From: Burkholderia sp. SRS-W-2-2016
Lineage (GTDB): Bacteria > Pseudomonadota > Gammaproteobacteria > Burkholderiales > Burkholderiaceae
DNA length: 64,000 nucleotides
NCBI RefSeq assembly: GCF_001931485.1
Contig: NZ_MSDV01000060.1
Coordinates: 50,556-114,555 of the forward strand
Direction of reading: 5' to 3'
Made by a program: the position numbers and the translations under genes. Below, one piece after another: positions 44,802 to 53,790 of this stretch (position 1 is the first letter of the stretch; every line of letters begins with the position of its first letter). The notes beneath the pieces were generated by a model. The model was given only the letters and a program-made list of their open reading frames with translations, was not told the DNA's origin and made no database searches.

Positions 44802-45773
44802 ATGAGTCAACTGCACGAGAACAGCATCATCATCGACGGTCTGAACATTTCGAAGTTCGAGCGCTCGGTGTTCGAGGACATGCGTAAAGGCGGTGTGACC
44901 GCGGTGAACTGCACGGTATCGGTATGGGAGAGCTTTCAGAAAACCGTCGACAACATTGCTGAAATGAAACAGCAGATCCGCCAGTACAGCGAGATCCTGA
45001 CGCTGGTGCGCACGACCGACGACATCCTGCGCGCGAAGAAAGAGAACAAGACCGGAATCATTTTCGGTTTCCAGAACGCCCATGCGTTCGAGGACAACCT
45101 CGGCTATATCGAAGCGTTCAAGGATCTCGGCGTGAACGTGGTGCAGCTTTGCTACAACACGCAGAACCTGGTCGGCACCGGCTGCTACGAGCGCGACGGC
45201 GGGCTGTCCGGTTACGGCCGCGAAGTGATCCAGGAGATGAACCGGGTCGGCATCATGGTCGACCTGTCGCATGTGGGCGGCAAAACTTCGTCCGAGGCGA
45301 TTGCCGCGTCGAAAAAGCCGGTCTGCTATTCGCATTGCTGCCCGTCCGGACTGAAGGAACATCCGCGCAACAAGAGCGACGAGCAGTTGAAGGAGATCGC
45401 CGAGGCCGGCGGCTTCGTCGGCGTGACGATGTTCGCGCCGTTCCTGAAGCGCGGCCCGGACGCAACCGTCGACGACTATCTGGAAGCGATCGACTACGTG
45501 GTGAACGTGATCGGCGAAGACCAGGTCGGGATCGGCACCGACTTCACCCAGGGCTACAGCACCGAGTTCTTCGACTGGATCACGCACGACAAGGGCCGTT
45601 ATCGCCAGCTGACCAACTTCGGCAAGGTCGTCAATCCGGAAGGCATTCGCACGATCGGCGAGTTTCCGAACCTGACCGCCGCGATGGAACGCGCCGGCTG
45701 GAGCGAGACCCGTATCCGCAAGATCATGGGCGAGAACTGGGTCCGGGTGTTCGGCGAAGTCTGGAAAGTCTGA
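44802..45773 (+). CDS. M19 renal-dipeptidase-fold protein with degenerate metal site
   Basis: 323 residues from the ATG at 44802 (TTGGAGCAAACG). The fold of membrane dipeptidases is recognisable (DLSHVGGKTSSEAI, YSHCCPSGLKEHPRN, VGIGTDFTQG). However, the N-terminal metal motif H-x-D is replaced by Leu14-Asn-Ile16 (IIDGLNIS) and the bridging Glu by Gln91 (FGFQNAHAFED). His157, His178 and Asp247 remain. Ordinary dinuclear zinc dipeptidase activity is therefore doubtful. Homologues (PA5396 in Pseudomonas) always sit first in the dgc operon, so a role in betaine or dimethylglycine metabolism is likely but undefined. Confidence 0.9.
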   Translation: MSQLHENSIIIDGLNISKFERSVFEDMRKGGVTAVNCTVSVWESFQKTVDNIAEMKQQIRQYSEILTLVRTTDDILRAKKENKTGIIFGFQNAHAFEDNLGYIEAFKDLGVNVVQLCYNTQNLVGTGCYERDGGLSGYGREVIQEMNRVGIMVDLSHVGGKTSSEAIAASKKPVCYSHCCPSGLKEHPRNKSDEQLKEIAEAGGFVGVTMFAPFLKRGPDATVDDYLEAIDYVVNVIGEDQVGIGTDFTQGYSTEFFDWITHDKGRYRQLTNFGKVVNPEGIRTIGEFPNLTAAMERAGWSETRIRKIMGENWVRVFGEVWKV

Positions 45774-45826
45774 ACGGCCACTGCGCGCGTTACGCGCTTT
45801 CACTGCACCTATAACGGAGTTCCCCC

Positions 45827-46363
45827 ATGCAACCGCAACTGCCGATCGACGTCGATCCGAACACCGGCGTCTGGACCACCGACTCGCTGCCGATGCTGTA
45901 CGTGCCGCGCCATTTCTTCACCAACAACCATACGGCGGTCGAAGAAGCGCTCGGCCGCGATACCTACGCGGAGATTCTCTACAAGGCCGGCTACAAGTCC
46001 GCGTACTTCTGGTGCGACAAGGAAGCGAAGCAGCACGGCCTGACCGGCATGGCGGTATTCGAGCATTACCTGAACCGTCTGTCGCAACGCGGCTGGGGGC
46101 TGTTCAGGATCATCGAGGCCGATCCGGCCAGCTCGCATGCGCGGATCGAATTGCGCCACTCGTCGTTCGTGCTCGCGCAGCCGGGCAAGAGCGGCAAGCT
46201 CTGCTACATGTTCGCGGGCTGGTTCGCCGGCGCGATGGACTGGGTCAACGACAGCGCGCCCGACGGCGTCACGAAGGGCCCGCGCTCGCAATCGAAAGAA
46301 GCGCGCTGCGCGGCCGAGGGACACGAGCATTGCGTGTTCGAAGTGTCGCCGCTCGCGGCGTAA
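45827..46363 (+). CDS. DUF5943 protein with V4R-like domain
   Basis: 178 residues (MQPQLPIDVDPNTGVWTTDS). Residues about 55-175 resemble the V4R (4-vinyl-reductase-like) small-molecule-binding domain, ending in the conserved Cys pair of EARCAAEGHEHCVFEVSP. Other features are YFWCDKEAKQHGLTGMAVFE and KLCYMFAGWFAGAMDWVND. The equivalent in Pseudomonas (PA5397) lies between the dipeptidase-like gene and dgcA. No enzymatic role is established that I know of. It is 53 bases after the dipeptidase-like gene and 53 before dgcA, so co-transcribed. Confidence 0.88.
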   Translation: MQPQLPIDVDPNTGVWTTDSLPMLYVPRHFFTNNHTAVEEALGRDTYAEILYKAGYKSAYFWCDKEAKQHGLTGMAVFEHYLNRLSQRGWGLFRIIEADPASSHARIELRHSSFVLAQPGKSGKLCYMFAGWFAGAMDWVNDSAPDGVTKGPRSQSKEARCAAEGHEHCVFEVSPLAA

Positions 46364-46416
46364 CACCAGCAGCAACCGGCGGGCGCAACCCGCTATCCAT
46401 TCCGAGGTCGATCGCG

Positions 46417-48480
46417 ATGCGTTACCCGAACCTTTTCAAGCCGCTCACGTTGAATCAGCTGACACTGCGCAACCGCATCGTCAGTACCGCGCACGCGGAG
46501 GTCTATGCGGAGCCGGGCGGGCTGCCCGGCGACCGTTATATCCGCTACTACGAGGAAAAGGCCAAGGGCGGCGTTGGCCTCGCGATCTGCGGCGGCTCGA
46601 GCCCGGTGTCGATCGATAGCCCGCAAGGCTGGTGGAAATCGGTGAATCTGTCCACCGACCGAATCGTCGATCCGCTCGCGCGCCTCGCCGAAGCGATGCA
46701 TACGCACGGCGCGAAGATCATGATTCAGGCTACTCATATGGGACGCCGCTCGGCGTTTCACGGCGAGCACTGGCCGCATCTGATGTCGCCGTCCGGCGTG
46801 CGCGAACCGGTGCATCGCGGCAACGCGAAGATCATCGAGGTCGAGGAAATCCGCCGGATCATCGGCGATTTCGCAACCGCCGCGAAGCGGGTGAAAGACG
46901 CGGGGATGGACGGCATCGAAATTTCCGCCGCGCACCAGCATCTGATCGATCAGTTCTGGAGCCCGCGCACCAACTTCCGTACCGACGAATGGGGCGGCTC
47001 GCTCGAAAACCGCCTGCGTTTCGGCGTCGAAGTGTTGCAGGCGGTGCGCGCGGCGGTCGGCGCGGACTTCTGCGTCGGCTTGCGGATGTGCGGCGACGAG
47101 TTCCACGAAGACGGGCTCGATCAGCAGCAGCTGAAGGAAATCGCTCAGGCGATGAGCGAAACCGGTCTGATCGATTATCTCGGCGTGATCGGTTCCGGCG
47201 CGGACACCCACAACACGCTCGCCAACTGCATGCCGCCGATGGCGCTGCCGCCCGAGCCGTTCGTGCATCTGGCGGCCGGTATCAAGCAGGTCGTGAAAGT
47301 GCCGGTGATGCACGCGCAAAGCATTCGCGACGCGGGCCAGGCCGAACGGCTGCTGGCGAGCGGGATGGTCGATCTGGTTGGGATGACGCGCGCGCAGATC
47401 GCCGACCCGCATATGGTGATCAAGATTCGCGATGGCCGCGAAGACGAGATCAAGCAGTGCGTCGGCGCGAACTACTGCATCGACCGTCAGTACAACGGGC
47501 TCGACGTGCTGTGCGTGCAGAACGCGGCGACCTCGCGCGAAGCGACGATGCCGCACGTGATCGCGAAGACGCGCGGGCCGAAACGCAAGGTCGTGGTGGT
47601 CGGCGCGGGGCCGGCGGGACTCGAAGCGGCGCGCGTCGCGAAGTCGCGCGGTCATGACGTGGTGCTGTTCGAGAAGAACGATTACGTCGGCGGGCAGATC
47701 ATGCTGGCCGCGAAGGCGCCGCAGCGCGAGCAGATGGCCGGCATCGTGCGCTGGTTCGATATGGAAACGAAGCGCCTCGGCGTGGATCGCCGGCTCGGCG
47801 TCGCCGCCGACGAACAAACCATCATGGCCGAGAAGCCCGACATCGTCGTGCTGGCCACGGGCGGTTCGGCGTTCACGTCGCAAGTCGCCGCGTGGGGTGT
47901 CGATGAAGGGCTCGCGGTCAGTTCATGGGATGTGCTGGCGGGGCGCGTGGAGCCGGGCAAGAACGTGCTCGTGTATGACGGCGTCAGCACGCATGCGGGT
48001 GCCGGCGTCGCCGATTTCATCTCCAGCCGCGGCGGCAATGTCGAGATCGTCACGCCGGACGTGAAGGTCGCCGACGACGTCGGCGGCACCACGTTCCCGA
48101 TCTTCTACCGGCGCCTCTATGCACAGGGCGTGATTCACACGCCGAACTACTGGCTCGACAAGGTCTACGAGGAAGACGGCAAGAAGATCGCGGTGATCCG
48201 CAACGAGTACACCGAAGAGCAGGAAGAGCGCGCGGTCGATCAGGTCGTGATCGAAAACGGCAGTACCCCGAACGATCAACTGTACTGGACGCTGAAGCCG
48301 GAATCGCTGAATCGCGGCCAGGTCGACGTGCACAAACTGTTCGCGTCCGAGCCGCAACCGTGTCTTAGCGAAGAACTCGGCAACGGCCGCTTCCTGCTGT
48401 TCCGGGTCGGCGACTGCATCTCGATGCACAACATTCACGGCGCGATCTACGACGCGCTGCGTCTTTGCAAGGACTTCTGA
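46417..48480 (+). CDS. dgcA: dimethylglycine demethylase subunit A
   Basis: 687 residues from the ATG at 46417 (GAGG upstream). Residues 1-370 form an old-yellow-enzyme/trimethylamine-dehydrogenase TIM barrel (FKPLTLNQLTLRNRIVSTAH, ISAAHQHLIDQFWSPRTNFR). Residues about 385-687 form an FAD/NAD-binding part (KVVVVGAGPAGLEAARVAKS). The iron-sulfur loop has Cys348, Cys354 and Cys366, but Ala351 stands where related enzymes have a fourth Cys. With DgcB it demethylates dimethylglycine to sarcosine, passing electrons to ETF. It is 2 bases from dgcB. Confidence 0.93.
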   Translation: MRYPNLFKPLTLNQLTLRNRIVSTAHAEVYAEPGGLPGDRYIRYYEEKAKGGVGLAICGGSSPVSIDSPQGWWKSVNLSTDRIVDPLARLAEAMHTHGAKIMIQATHMGRRSAFHGEHWPHLMSPSGVREPVHRGNAKIIEVEEIRRIIGDFATAAKRVKDAGMDGIEISAAHQHLIDQFWSPRTNFRTDEWGGSLENRLRFGVEVLQAVRAAVGADFCVGLRMCGDEFHEDGLDQQQLKEIAQAMSETGLIDYLGVIGSGADTHNTLANCMPPMALPPEPFVHLAAGIKQVVKVPVMHAQSIRDAGQAERLLASGMVDLVGMTRAQIADPHMVIKIRDGREDEIKQCVGANYCIDRQYNGLDVLCVQNAATSREATMPHVIAKTRGPKRKVVVVGAGPAGLEAARVAKSRGHDVVLFEKNDYVGGQIMLAAKAPQREQMAGIVRWFDMETKRLGVDRRLGVAADEQTIMAEKPDIVVLATGGSAFTSQVAAWGVDEGLAVSSWDVLAGRVEPGKNVLVYDGVSTHAGAGVADFISSRGGNVEIVTPDVKVADDVGGTTFPIFYRRLYAQGVIHTPNYWLDKVYEEDGKKIAVIRNEYTEEQEERAVDQVVIENGSTPNDQLYWTLKPESLNRGQVDVHKLFASEPQPCLSEELGNGRFLLFRVGDCISMHNIHGAIYDALRLCKDF

Positions 48481-48482
48481 CG

Positions 48483-50414
48483 ATGAGCCCCGTGTTTGTC
48501 ATCACCGTGCTGCTGTGGGTGTCGGTGGCCGGCCTTGCGTTCGCGCTCGCGCGCCGGGCCGCCTACTGGCGCGAAGGCCGCGCGACCGTCGCCGGCGCGT
48601 TCGGCTGGGCCAATCTGCTGGCGATTCCGAAACGCTACTTCGTCGATCTGCATCATGTGGTTGCGCGAGATCCGTATATCGCCCGCACTCACGTCGCGAC
48701 CGCCGGCGGCGCGATCCTTGCGATGGCGCTGGTATTCGTCAATTACGGTCTGGCGATCTACTCGGTGTGGCTCGACCGGCTGATTTTCATCGCCGCGCTG
48801 GCGATGCTGATCGGCACCGTGTTCGTGTGGCGGCGCCGTCACGGTGCGAAGGCGGCGCCCGCGCGGCTCTCGCGCGGGCCGTGGGACCAGTTGCCATTGT
48901 TGCTCGGCTCGTTCGCGCTCGGTCTCGCGCTCTTTATGTTGCTGCCGGCCGGCGCGATGTCCGGCGGCTTCGCGGTGCTCGTCGCGCTGCTGATCGCCGC
49001 GGGCGCGTTCACGATGACCTTCGGCGCGGCGCGCGGCGGACCGATGAAGCATGCGTTGGCGGGGCTGCTGCATCTCGCGTTTCATCCGCGTCAGGAACGC
49101 TTTGCGGACTTCGCCAGCGCGCGCCACGCGAACTCGCACGATGCGGTGCCGCCCACCGCGCTGAAGCTGCCGCAGCTCGACGCGAAGGAATACGGCGTCG
49201 GCAAGCCGGTCGAATTCCGCTGGAACCAGCTGCTCAGTTTCGATGCGTGCGTGCAATGCGGCAAATGCGAAGCCGCGTGCCCGGCGTTCGCGGCCGGCCA
49301 GCCGCTCAATCCGAAGAAGCTGATTCAGGATCTCGTGACCGGGATGGTCGGCGGCACCGACGCCGCTTACGCGGGCAGCCCGACGCCCGGCATCGAAGTC
49401 GGCAAACATGCGGGCGCGCCGGGCAAGCCGCTGATTTCCAGCCTGATCGAAGCGGACACGCTGTGGTCCTGCACCACCTGCCGCGCGTGCGTGCAGGAGT
49501 GCCCGATGCTGATCGAGCACGTCGATGCGATCGTCGATATGCGCCGCAATCAGACGCTGGTTGAAGGCGCGGTGCCCGGCAAGGGACCGGCGACGCTCGC
49601 GAATCTGCGCGAGACCGGCAGCGCGAACGGCTACGACATCGGCGCGCGTTACGACTGGGCGGTCGATCTGCAAGTGCAGGTCGCGCAGCCGGGCCGTCAT
49701 GTCGATGTCTTGCTGGTCGCCGGCGAAGGCGCGTTCGACATGCGTTATCAGCGCACGCTGCGCGCGCTGGTCAAGGTGCTGAATCGCGCGGGTATCGACT
49801 ACGCGGTATTGGGCGGCGTCGAGACCGACACCGGCGACACCGCGCGCCGGCTCGGCGACGAAGCGACATTCCAGCAACTCGCGCACGCGCTGATCGGCAC
49901 GCTCGCGCAGTACTCGTTCGACCGTATCGTCACCGCCGATCCGCACGTGCTGCACAGCCTGCGCAACGAATATCGCGCGCTCGGCGGTCATTACGAGGTC
50001 GTGCATCACACCGCGCTGATCGATGAACTGGTGACCAAAGGCAAGCTGACGCCGCGCGCGGTCGAAGCGCTGGCCGAACGCCGGATCACCTATCACGACC
50101 CGTGCTATCTGGGCCGCTACAACGGCGAGACGGAAGCGCCGCGCCGCGTGCTGAAAAGTATCGGCATCAAGGTGGTCGAGATGGAGCGTCATGGCATGCG
50201 CGGCCGGTGCTGCGGCGGTGGCGGCGGCGCCCCGTTGACCGATATCCCCGGCAAGCGGCGGATTCCCGACATCCGTATCGACGACGCGCGCGCGACCGGC
50301 GCCGAGATCGTCGCGGTCGGCTGCCCGAATTGCACCGCGATGCTCGAAGGGGTAGTGGGACCGCGTCCGGAAGTGCTGGACGTGGCCGAACTGGTGGCCG
50401 CGGCGCTGGAGTAA
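48483..50414 (+). CDS. dgcB: dimethylglycine demethylase subunit B, membrane iron-sulfur protein
   Basis: 643 residues from the ATG at 48483. The first about 220 residues hold several membrane helices (DUF3483-like). Two 4Fe-4S motifs follow: CVQCGKCEAACPAF near 256 and CTTCRACVQECPML near 330. The C-terminal half has CCG-domain cysteines (DPCYLGRYNG near 539, GRCCGGGGGAP near 575, GCPNCTAML near 615). It resembles heterodisulfide-reductase-like electron carriers that link a dehydrogenase to ETF or quinone. Confidence 0.92.
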   Translation: MSPVFVITVLLWVSVAGLAFALARRAAYWREGRATVAGAFGWANLLAIPKRYFVDLHHVVARDPYIARTHVATAGGAILAMALVFVNYGLAIYSVWLDRLIFIAALAMLIGTVFVWRRRHGAKAAPARLSRGPWDQLPLLLGSFALGLALFMLLPAGAMSGGFAVLVALLIAAGAFTMTFGAARGGPMKHALAGLLHLAFHPRQERFADFASARHANSHDAVPPTALKLPQLDAKEYGVGKPVEFRWNQLLSFDACVQCGKCEAACPAFAAGQPLNPKKLIQDLVTGMVGGTDAAYAGSPTPGIEVGKHAGAPGKPLISSLIEADTLWSCTTCRACVQECPMLIEHVDAIVDMRRNQTLVEGAVPGKGPATLANLRETGSANGYDIGARYDWAVDLQVQVAQPGRHVDVLLVAGEGAFDMRYQRTLRALVKVLNRAGIDYAVLGGVETDTGDTARRLGDEATFQQLAHALIGTLAQYSFDRIVTADPHVLHSLRNEYRALGGHYEVVHHTALIDELVTKGKLTPRAVEALAERRITYHDPCYLGRYNGETEAPRRVLKSIGIKVVEMERHGMRGRCCGGGGGAPLTDIPGKRRIPDIRIDDARATGAEIVAVGCPNCTAMLEGVVGPRPEVLDVAELVAAALE

Positions 50415-50418
50415 TGCG

Positions 50419-51627
50419 ATGAATACGCTCAAACGAATCGATCCGCGCCGCCCGTTCACGGTGACCGCGCAAGGACTGCGGCGCATTACGCTCGGCTTGA
50501 CTGGCGCGGCAGGAGTGGCGGCTGGCGACACGCATGCAGCAATGTTCGGCACACAGCACGCGGCCGGGCATCGCGAGCAAGGCAAGCCGCGCCGCACCAC
50601 GGCATCGCCGCAACATGCGTTGCTGGTCGCCGCGCACGCGGATCGCGGCGCGCTCGATGACCACGCGCGCCAAACGCTCGCGGCCGCCGCGCTGATTGCG
50701 GATGCGCAAACCGAAGTCGTGCTGCTGGTGTTCGGCGAATTCAGCGGCGACGCCGCCGCGCTCGGCGCGGACAAGCTGATCGAGTTACCGGACTTCGACC
50801 GCCGCTCGTATGCACCGGCGGAAGAGTTGAACGCGCTGGCCGCGTGCGTCGCGACCTATGCGCCGGTTCATATCTTCGTGCCCGACAACGCGACCGGCGA
50901 CGGCGATCTCGGCCGTCGTTACGCGGCGGCGGCCAATGCCAGCGTCGCGACTCATGTGGTCGAGATCGATGCCGCGCACGTCGCCACTTATGTGCATGCG
51001 CAGACCTCGTTCGCGGTTCGCGCGTTGCCTGAAGTCGTATTGCTCGCGCCGAACGCGGTCGATCCGAAGCTGCCGTTCGTCGGCGCGGGCGAGCGGGTCG
51101 CGTGGCGCTTCGACCGCAACGCGGATGCGCAGGCGCAAGCGGCACAACGCGCGTCGATACGCGATCTCGGCATCGAGGAAATCGACGCCGCGCAAGTCGC
51201 GCTCGAAGAGGCGGATTTCATCGTGTCGGCCGGCAACGGCGTCAGCGACGTCGCCGCGTTCGAACGGCTCGCGGCGACGCTCGGCGCGGCAATCGGCGCG
51301 AGCCGCGTCGCCGTCGACGACGGCAAGTTCACCCGCGACAAGCAGATCGGCGCGACCGGCAAGACAGTCGAGGCGAGCGTGTATATCGCGTTCGGCATCT
51401 CCGGCGCGGTCCAGCATCTGCAAGGGATCAAGGATTGCCGCCATGTGATCGCGGTGAATCTCGACGCGAGCGCGCCGATCGCGAAACGCGCGAACCTGAC
51501 CGTGATCGCGGACGCGCGCGAAACCATCGCCGCGCTCAACGACGCCGCCGCCGCCGCGCGGGACGCGCGCGGAACGTCGGCCGCGTTATTGAAGCCGGGC
51601 AAGCTCGCCGAAGGAGTACTCGCATGA
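50419..51627 (+). CDS. electron transfer flavoprotein alpha subunit, betaine-cluster type
   Basis: 402 residues. The FAD-binding C-terminal domain is clear (GATGKTVEASVYIAFGISGA, QHLQGIKDCRHVIAVNLDAS). An N-terminal extension of about 80 residues makes it longer than housekeeping EtfA (about 310). It pairs with the next gene, overlapped by 4 bases, and probably accepts electrons from DgcAB (PA5400 equivalent). The GbcA operon follows. Confidence 0.9.
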   Translation: MNTLKRIDPRRPFTVTAQGLRRITLGLTGAAGVAAGDTHAAMFGTQHAAGHREQGKPRRTTASPQHALLVAAHADRGALDDHARQTLAAAALIADAQTEVVLLVFGEFSGDAAALGADKLIELPDFDRRSYAPAEELNALAACVATYAPVHIFVPDNATGDGDLGRRYAAAANASVATHVVEIDAAHVATYVHAQTSFAVRALPEVVLLAPNAVDPKLPFVGAGERVAWRFDRNADAQAQAAQRASIRDLGIEEIDAAQVALEEADFIVSAGNGVSDVAAFERLAATLGAAIGASRVAVDDGKFTRDKQIGATGKTVEASVYIAFGISGAVQHLQGIKDCRHVIAVNLDASAPIAKRANLTVIADARETIAALNDAAAAARDARGTSAALLKPGKLAEGVLA

Positions 51628-52397
51628 AGATCGCGGTTCTGGTGTCGATTGGACGTCATCCGGTCAGCGGCGTCGCGCGCTATAGCCGCAACGATGCGGC
51701 GGCGCTGACGCTCGCGCTGCAACTGGCGAAAACGCGGGGCGCGACGCTCGACGTGCTGCATGCGGGCGATGCGGCGAGCCCCGCGCTGAAGGAGTATCTG
51801 GCGCTCGGCGCGCGTAGCGTCGAAGTGCTCGACGTCGCGGCGGGTGCGGACCCGCTCGCACCGCTCGCCGCACGGCTGCACGGCTACGACCTGATTTTGA
51901 CCGGCACGCGCGCCGAAGGCGCGTTCGACAGCGGGATGCTGCCGTACCGCGTCGCGCATGCATTGGGACTGCCGCTGGTCGGCGCGGCTGTCGATATCAC
52001 GTTGCGCGAGCGCTGCGCCGAAGTCCGCCAGTTCATGCCGAAAGGCGTGCGCCGTCGCGTCGAAGTGCAACTGCCGGCGCTGATCGCCGTGCATCCGCTC
52101 GCGAATGCCTCGCCGTCGTATGCGTATGCGCGGCTGCGCGAAGGGACGATCGCAAGCGCGGCAGCCGCGGTAACGCAACCCACCAGCAACCCCGACGACC
52201 TCGCCTGGACCGTGCGCGCCGCGAGCGCGAAACCGGTGCGCCTCGCCGCCGCCGAAAAACGCTCGGGCCACGCGCGGATGCTGTCGGCGACCACCACCGA
52301 AAGCCGTGGCGGCAGCGTCGTAATTGAAGGGAGTTGTGTCGAAAAAGCGCAAGTGATCCTCGCGTATTTGCGCGAGCATCAGCTTGTGGACTACTGA
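51624..52397 (+). CDS. electron transfer flavoprotein beta subunit, betaine-cluster type
   Basis: 257 residues from the ATG at 51624 (AAGGAGTACTCGC), overlapping the alpha subunit. It starts MKIAVLVSIGRHPVSGVARY and keeps the EtfB fold (GYDLILTGTRAEGAFDSGML, LPYRVAHALGLPLVGAAVDI, QLPALIAVHPLAN). It is more divergent than housekeeping EtfB, as expected for a dedicated pair (PA5401 equivalent). Confidence 0.9.
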   Translation: MKIAVLVSIGRHPVSGVARYSRNDAAALTLALQLAKTRGATLDVLHAGDAASPALKEYLALGARSVEVLDVAAGADPLAPLAARLHGYDLILTGTRAEGAFDSGMLPYRVAHALGLPLVGAAVDITLRERCAEVRQFMPKGVRRRVEVQLPALIAVHPLANASPSYAYARLREGTIASAAAAVTQPTSNPDDLAWTVRAASAKPVRLAAAEKRSGHARMLSATTTESRGGSVVIEGSCVEKAQVILAYLREHQLVDY

Positions 52398-52431
52398 TTT
52401 CCAGTTCCGGCCAGCATGCGACCAGGAGGGC

Positions 52432-52446
52432 CTGGCGCGGCGCCAG
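52432..52446. other. hairpin between etfB-like gene and gbcA
   Basis: CTGGCG-CGG-CGCCAG, perfect 6-base arms with a 3-base loop, in the 73-base spacer. No T-run, so it may modulate or separate expression of gbcA from the dgc operon. Confidence 0.35.
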
Positions 52447-52470
52447 ACGTGACACGCAACGGAGCACACA

Positions 52471-53757
52471 ATGAAAGTTTCCGCAGACGTTCGCGCGATG
52501 ATCGAACGCCGCAAGCAGGGCTATACGCTGGAAGCGCCGTTCTATACGAGCGACAGCATCTTCGCGCTCGATATGGACGCGATCTTCCGGCAGCACTGGA
52601 TTCAGGTCGCGGTCGAGCCCGACGTGCCCGAGCCCGGCGATTACGTGACGGTGGAGATCGGCGACGATTCGATCCTGATCGTACGCGACGACGACTTGCA
52701 GGTGCGCGCGTTTCACAACGTCTGCCGCCATCGCGGCGCGCGTCTGTGCAATAACGACAAGGGCTCGCTCGGCAATATCGTGTGCCCGTATCACAGCTGG
52801 ACCTACAACCTGAACGGCGATCTGATGTTCGCCGAACATATGGGCGAGCAGTTCGACCGCTGCAAACATAGTCTTAAAGCGGTGCATGTCGAGAACCTCG
52901 CCGGCCTGATTTTCATCTGTCTCGCCGATACGCCGCCCGCCGATTTTTCGGTGATGCGCGCGGCGATGGAGCCGTATCTGCTGCCGCACGATCTGGCCGG
53001 CTGCAAGATCGCCGCATCGATCGATATCGTCGAGGACGGCAACTGGAAGCTGACGATGGAGAACAATCGCGAGTGCTATCACTGCGTCGCGAACCATCCG
53101 GAGCTGACTATTTCGCTGTACGAATACGGCTTCGGCTATCAGCGCACGCCGGCCAACGAAGAGGGCATGGCCGCGTTCGAGGAAACCGTCGCGCGCCGCA
53201 CCGCGCAATGGGAAGCGATGCAGTTGCCGTCGGCGGAGATCGACCGGCTCGCCGATCTGGTGACCGGCTTTCGCACCCAGCGGCTGCCGCTCGATCGCGA
53301 CGGCGAATCGCAGACGCTCGACGCGAAGGTCGCATCGAAGAAACTGCTTGGCGGTTTCGAGTCGGCCGATCTCGGCGGGCTGTCGTTCTGGACCCAGCCG
53401 AATTCGTGGCATCACTTCATGAGCGACCATATCGTGAGCTTTTCGGTGATTCCGCTGTCCGCGGGCAAAACGCTGGTGCGCACCAAATGGCTGGTGCACA
53501 AGGACGCGCGCGAAGGGATCGATTACGACCTCGACAATCTGACCGCGGTCTGGCGCGCGACCAACGACCAGGACCGCACGCTGGTCGAGTATTCGCAGCG
53601 CGGCGCGCGCAGCAGCGCGTATCAGCCGGGACCGTATTCGCCGTTCACCGAAGGGCTGGTCGAGAAGTTCTGCGACTGGTATATCGGCCGTCTCGCGGAT
53701 TACGACGCCCACCCGCAGGTCGTGCACGACGAGAAAGTCGTGTCGTTCGTGCGCTGA
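52471..53757 (+). CDS. gbcA: glycine betaine monooxygenase oxygenase subunit (Rieske)
   Basis: 428 residues. Rieske 2Fe-2S ligands: Cys85-x-His87 (VCRHRGARLC) and Cys105-x2-His108 (CPYHSWTYNL). Mononuclear iron site: ENNRECYHCVANHPEL with Glu201, His204 and His209. It removes a methyl group from glycine betaine with O2, giving dimethylglycine and formaldehyde, using electrons from GbcB. It precedes gbcB by 33 bases. Confidence 0.95.
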   Translation: MKVSADVRAMIERRKQGYTLEAPFYTSDSIFALDMDAIFRQHWIQVAVEPDVPEPGDYVTVEIGDDSILIVRDDDLQVRAFHNVCRHRGARLCNNDKGSLGNIVCPYHSWTYNLNGDLMFAEHMGEQFDRCKHSLKAVHVENLAGLIFICLADTPPADFSVMRAAMEPYLLPHDLAGCKIAASIDIVEDGNWKLTMENNRECYHCVANHPELTISLYEYGFGYQRTPANEEGMAAFEETVARRTAQWEAMQLPSAEIDRLADLVTGFRTQRLPLDRDGESQTLDAKVASKKLLGGFESADLGGLSFWTQPNSWHHFMSDHIVSFSVIPLSAGKTLVRTKWLVHKDAREGIDYDLDNLTAVWRATNDQDRTLVEYSQRGARSSAYQPGPYSPFTEGLVEKFCDWYIGRLADYDAHPQVVHDEKVVSFVR

Positions 53758-53790
53758 GCGCGACCTCGCAGCCACGAGCAGGAGAGATCC

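Noticed and set aside
44687..44887. Small open frame with a fair ribosome binding site upstream of the dipeptidase-like gene
   Set aside because: It overlaps the dipeptidase start by 86 bases and its later half is that gene read in another frame. A leader peptide is possible but unsupported.
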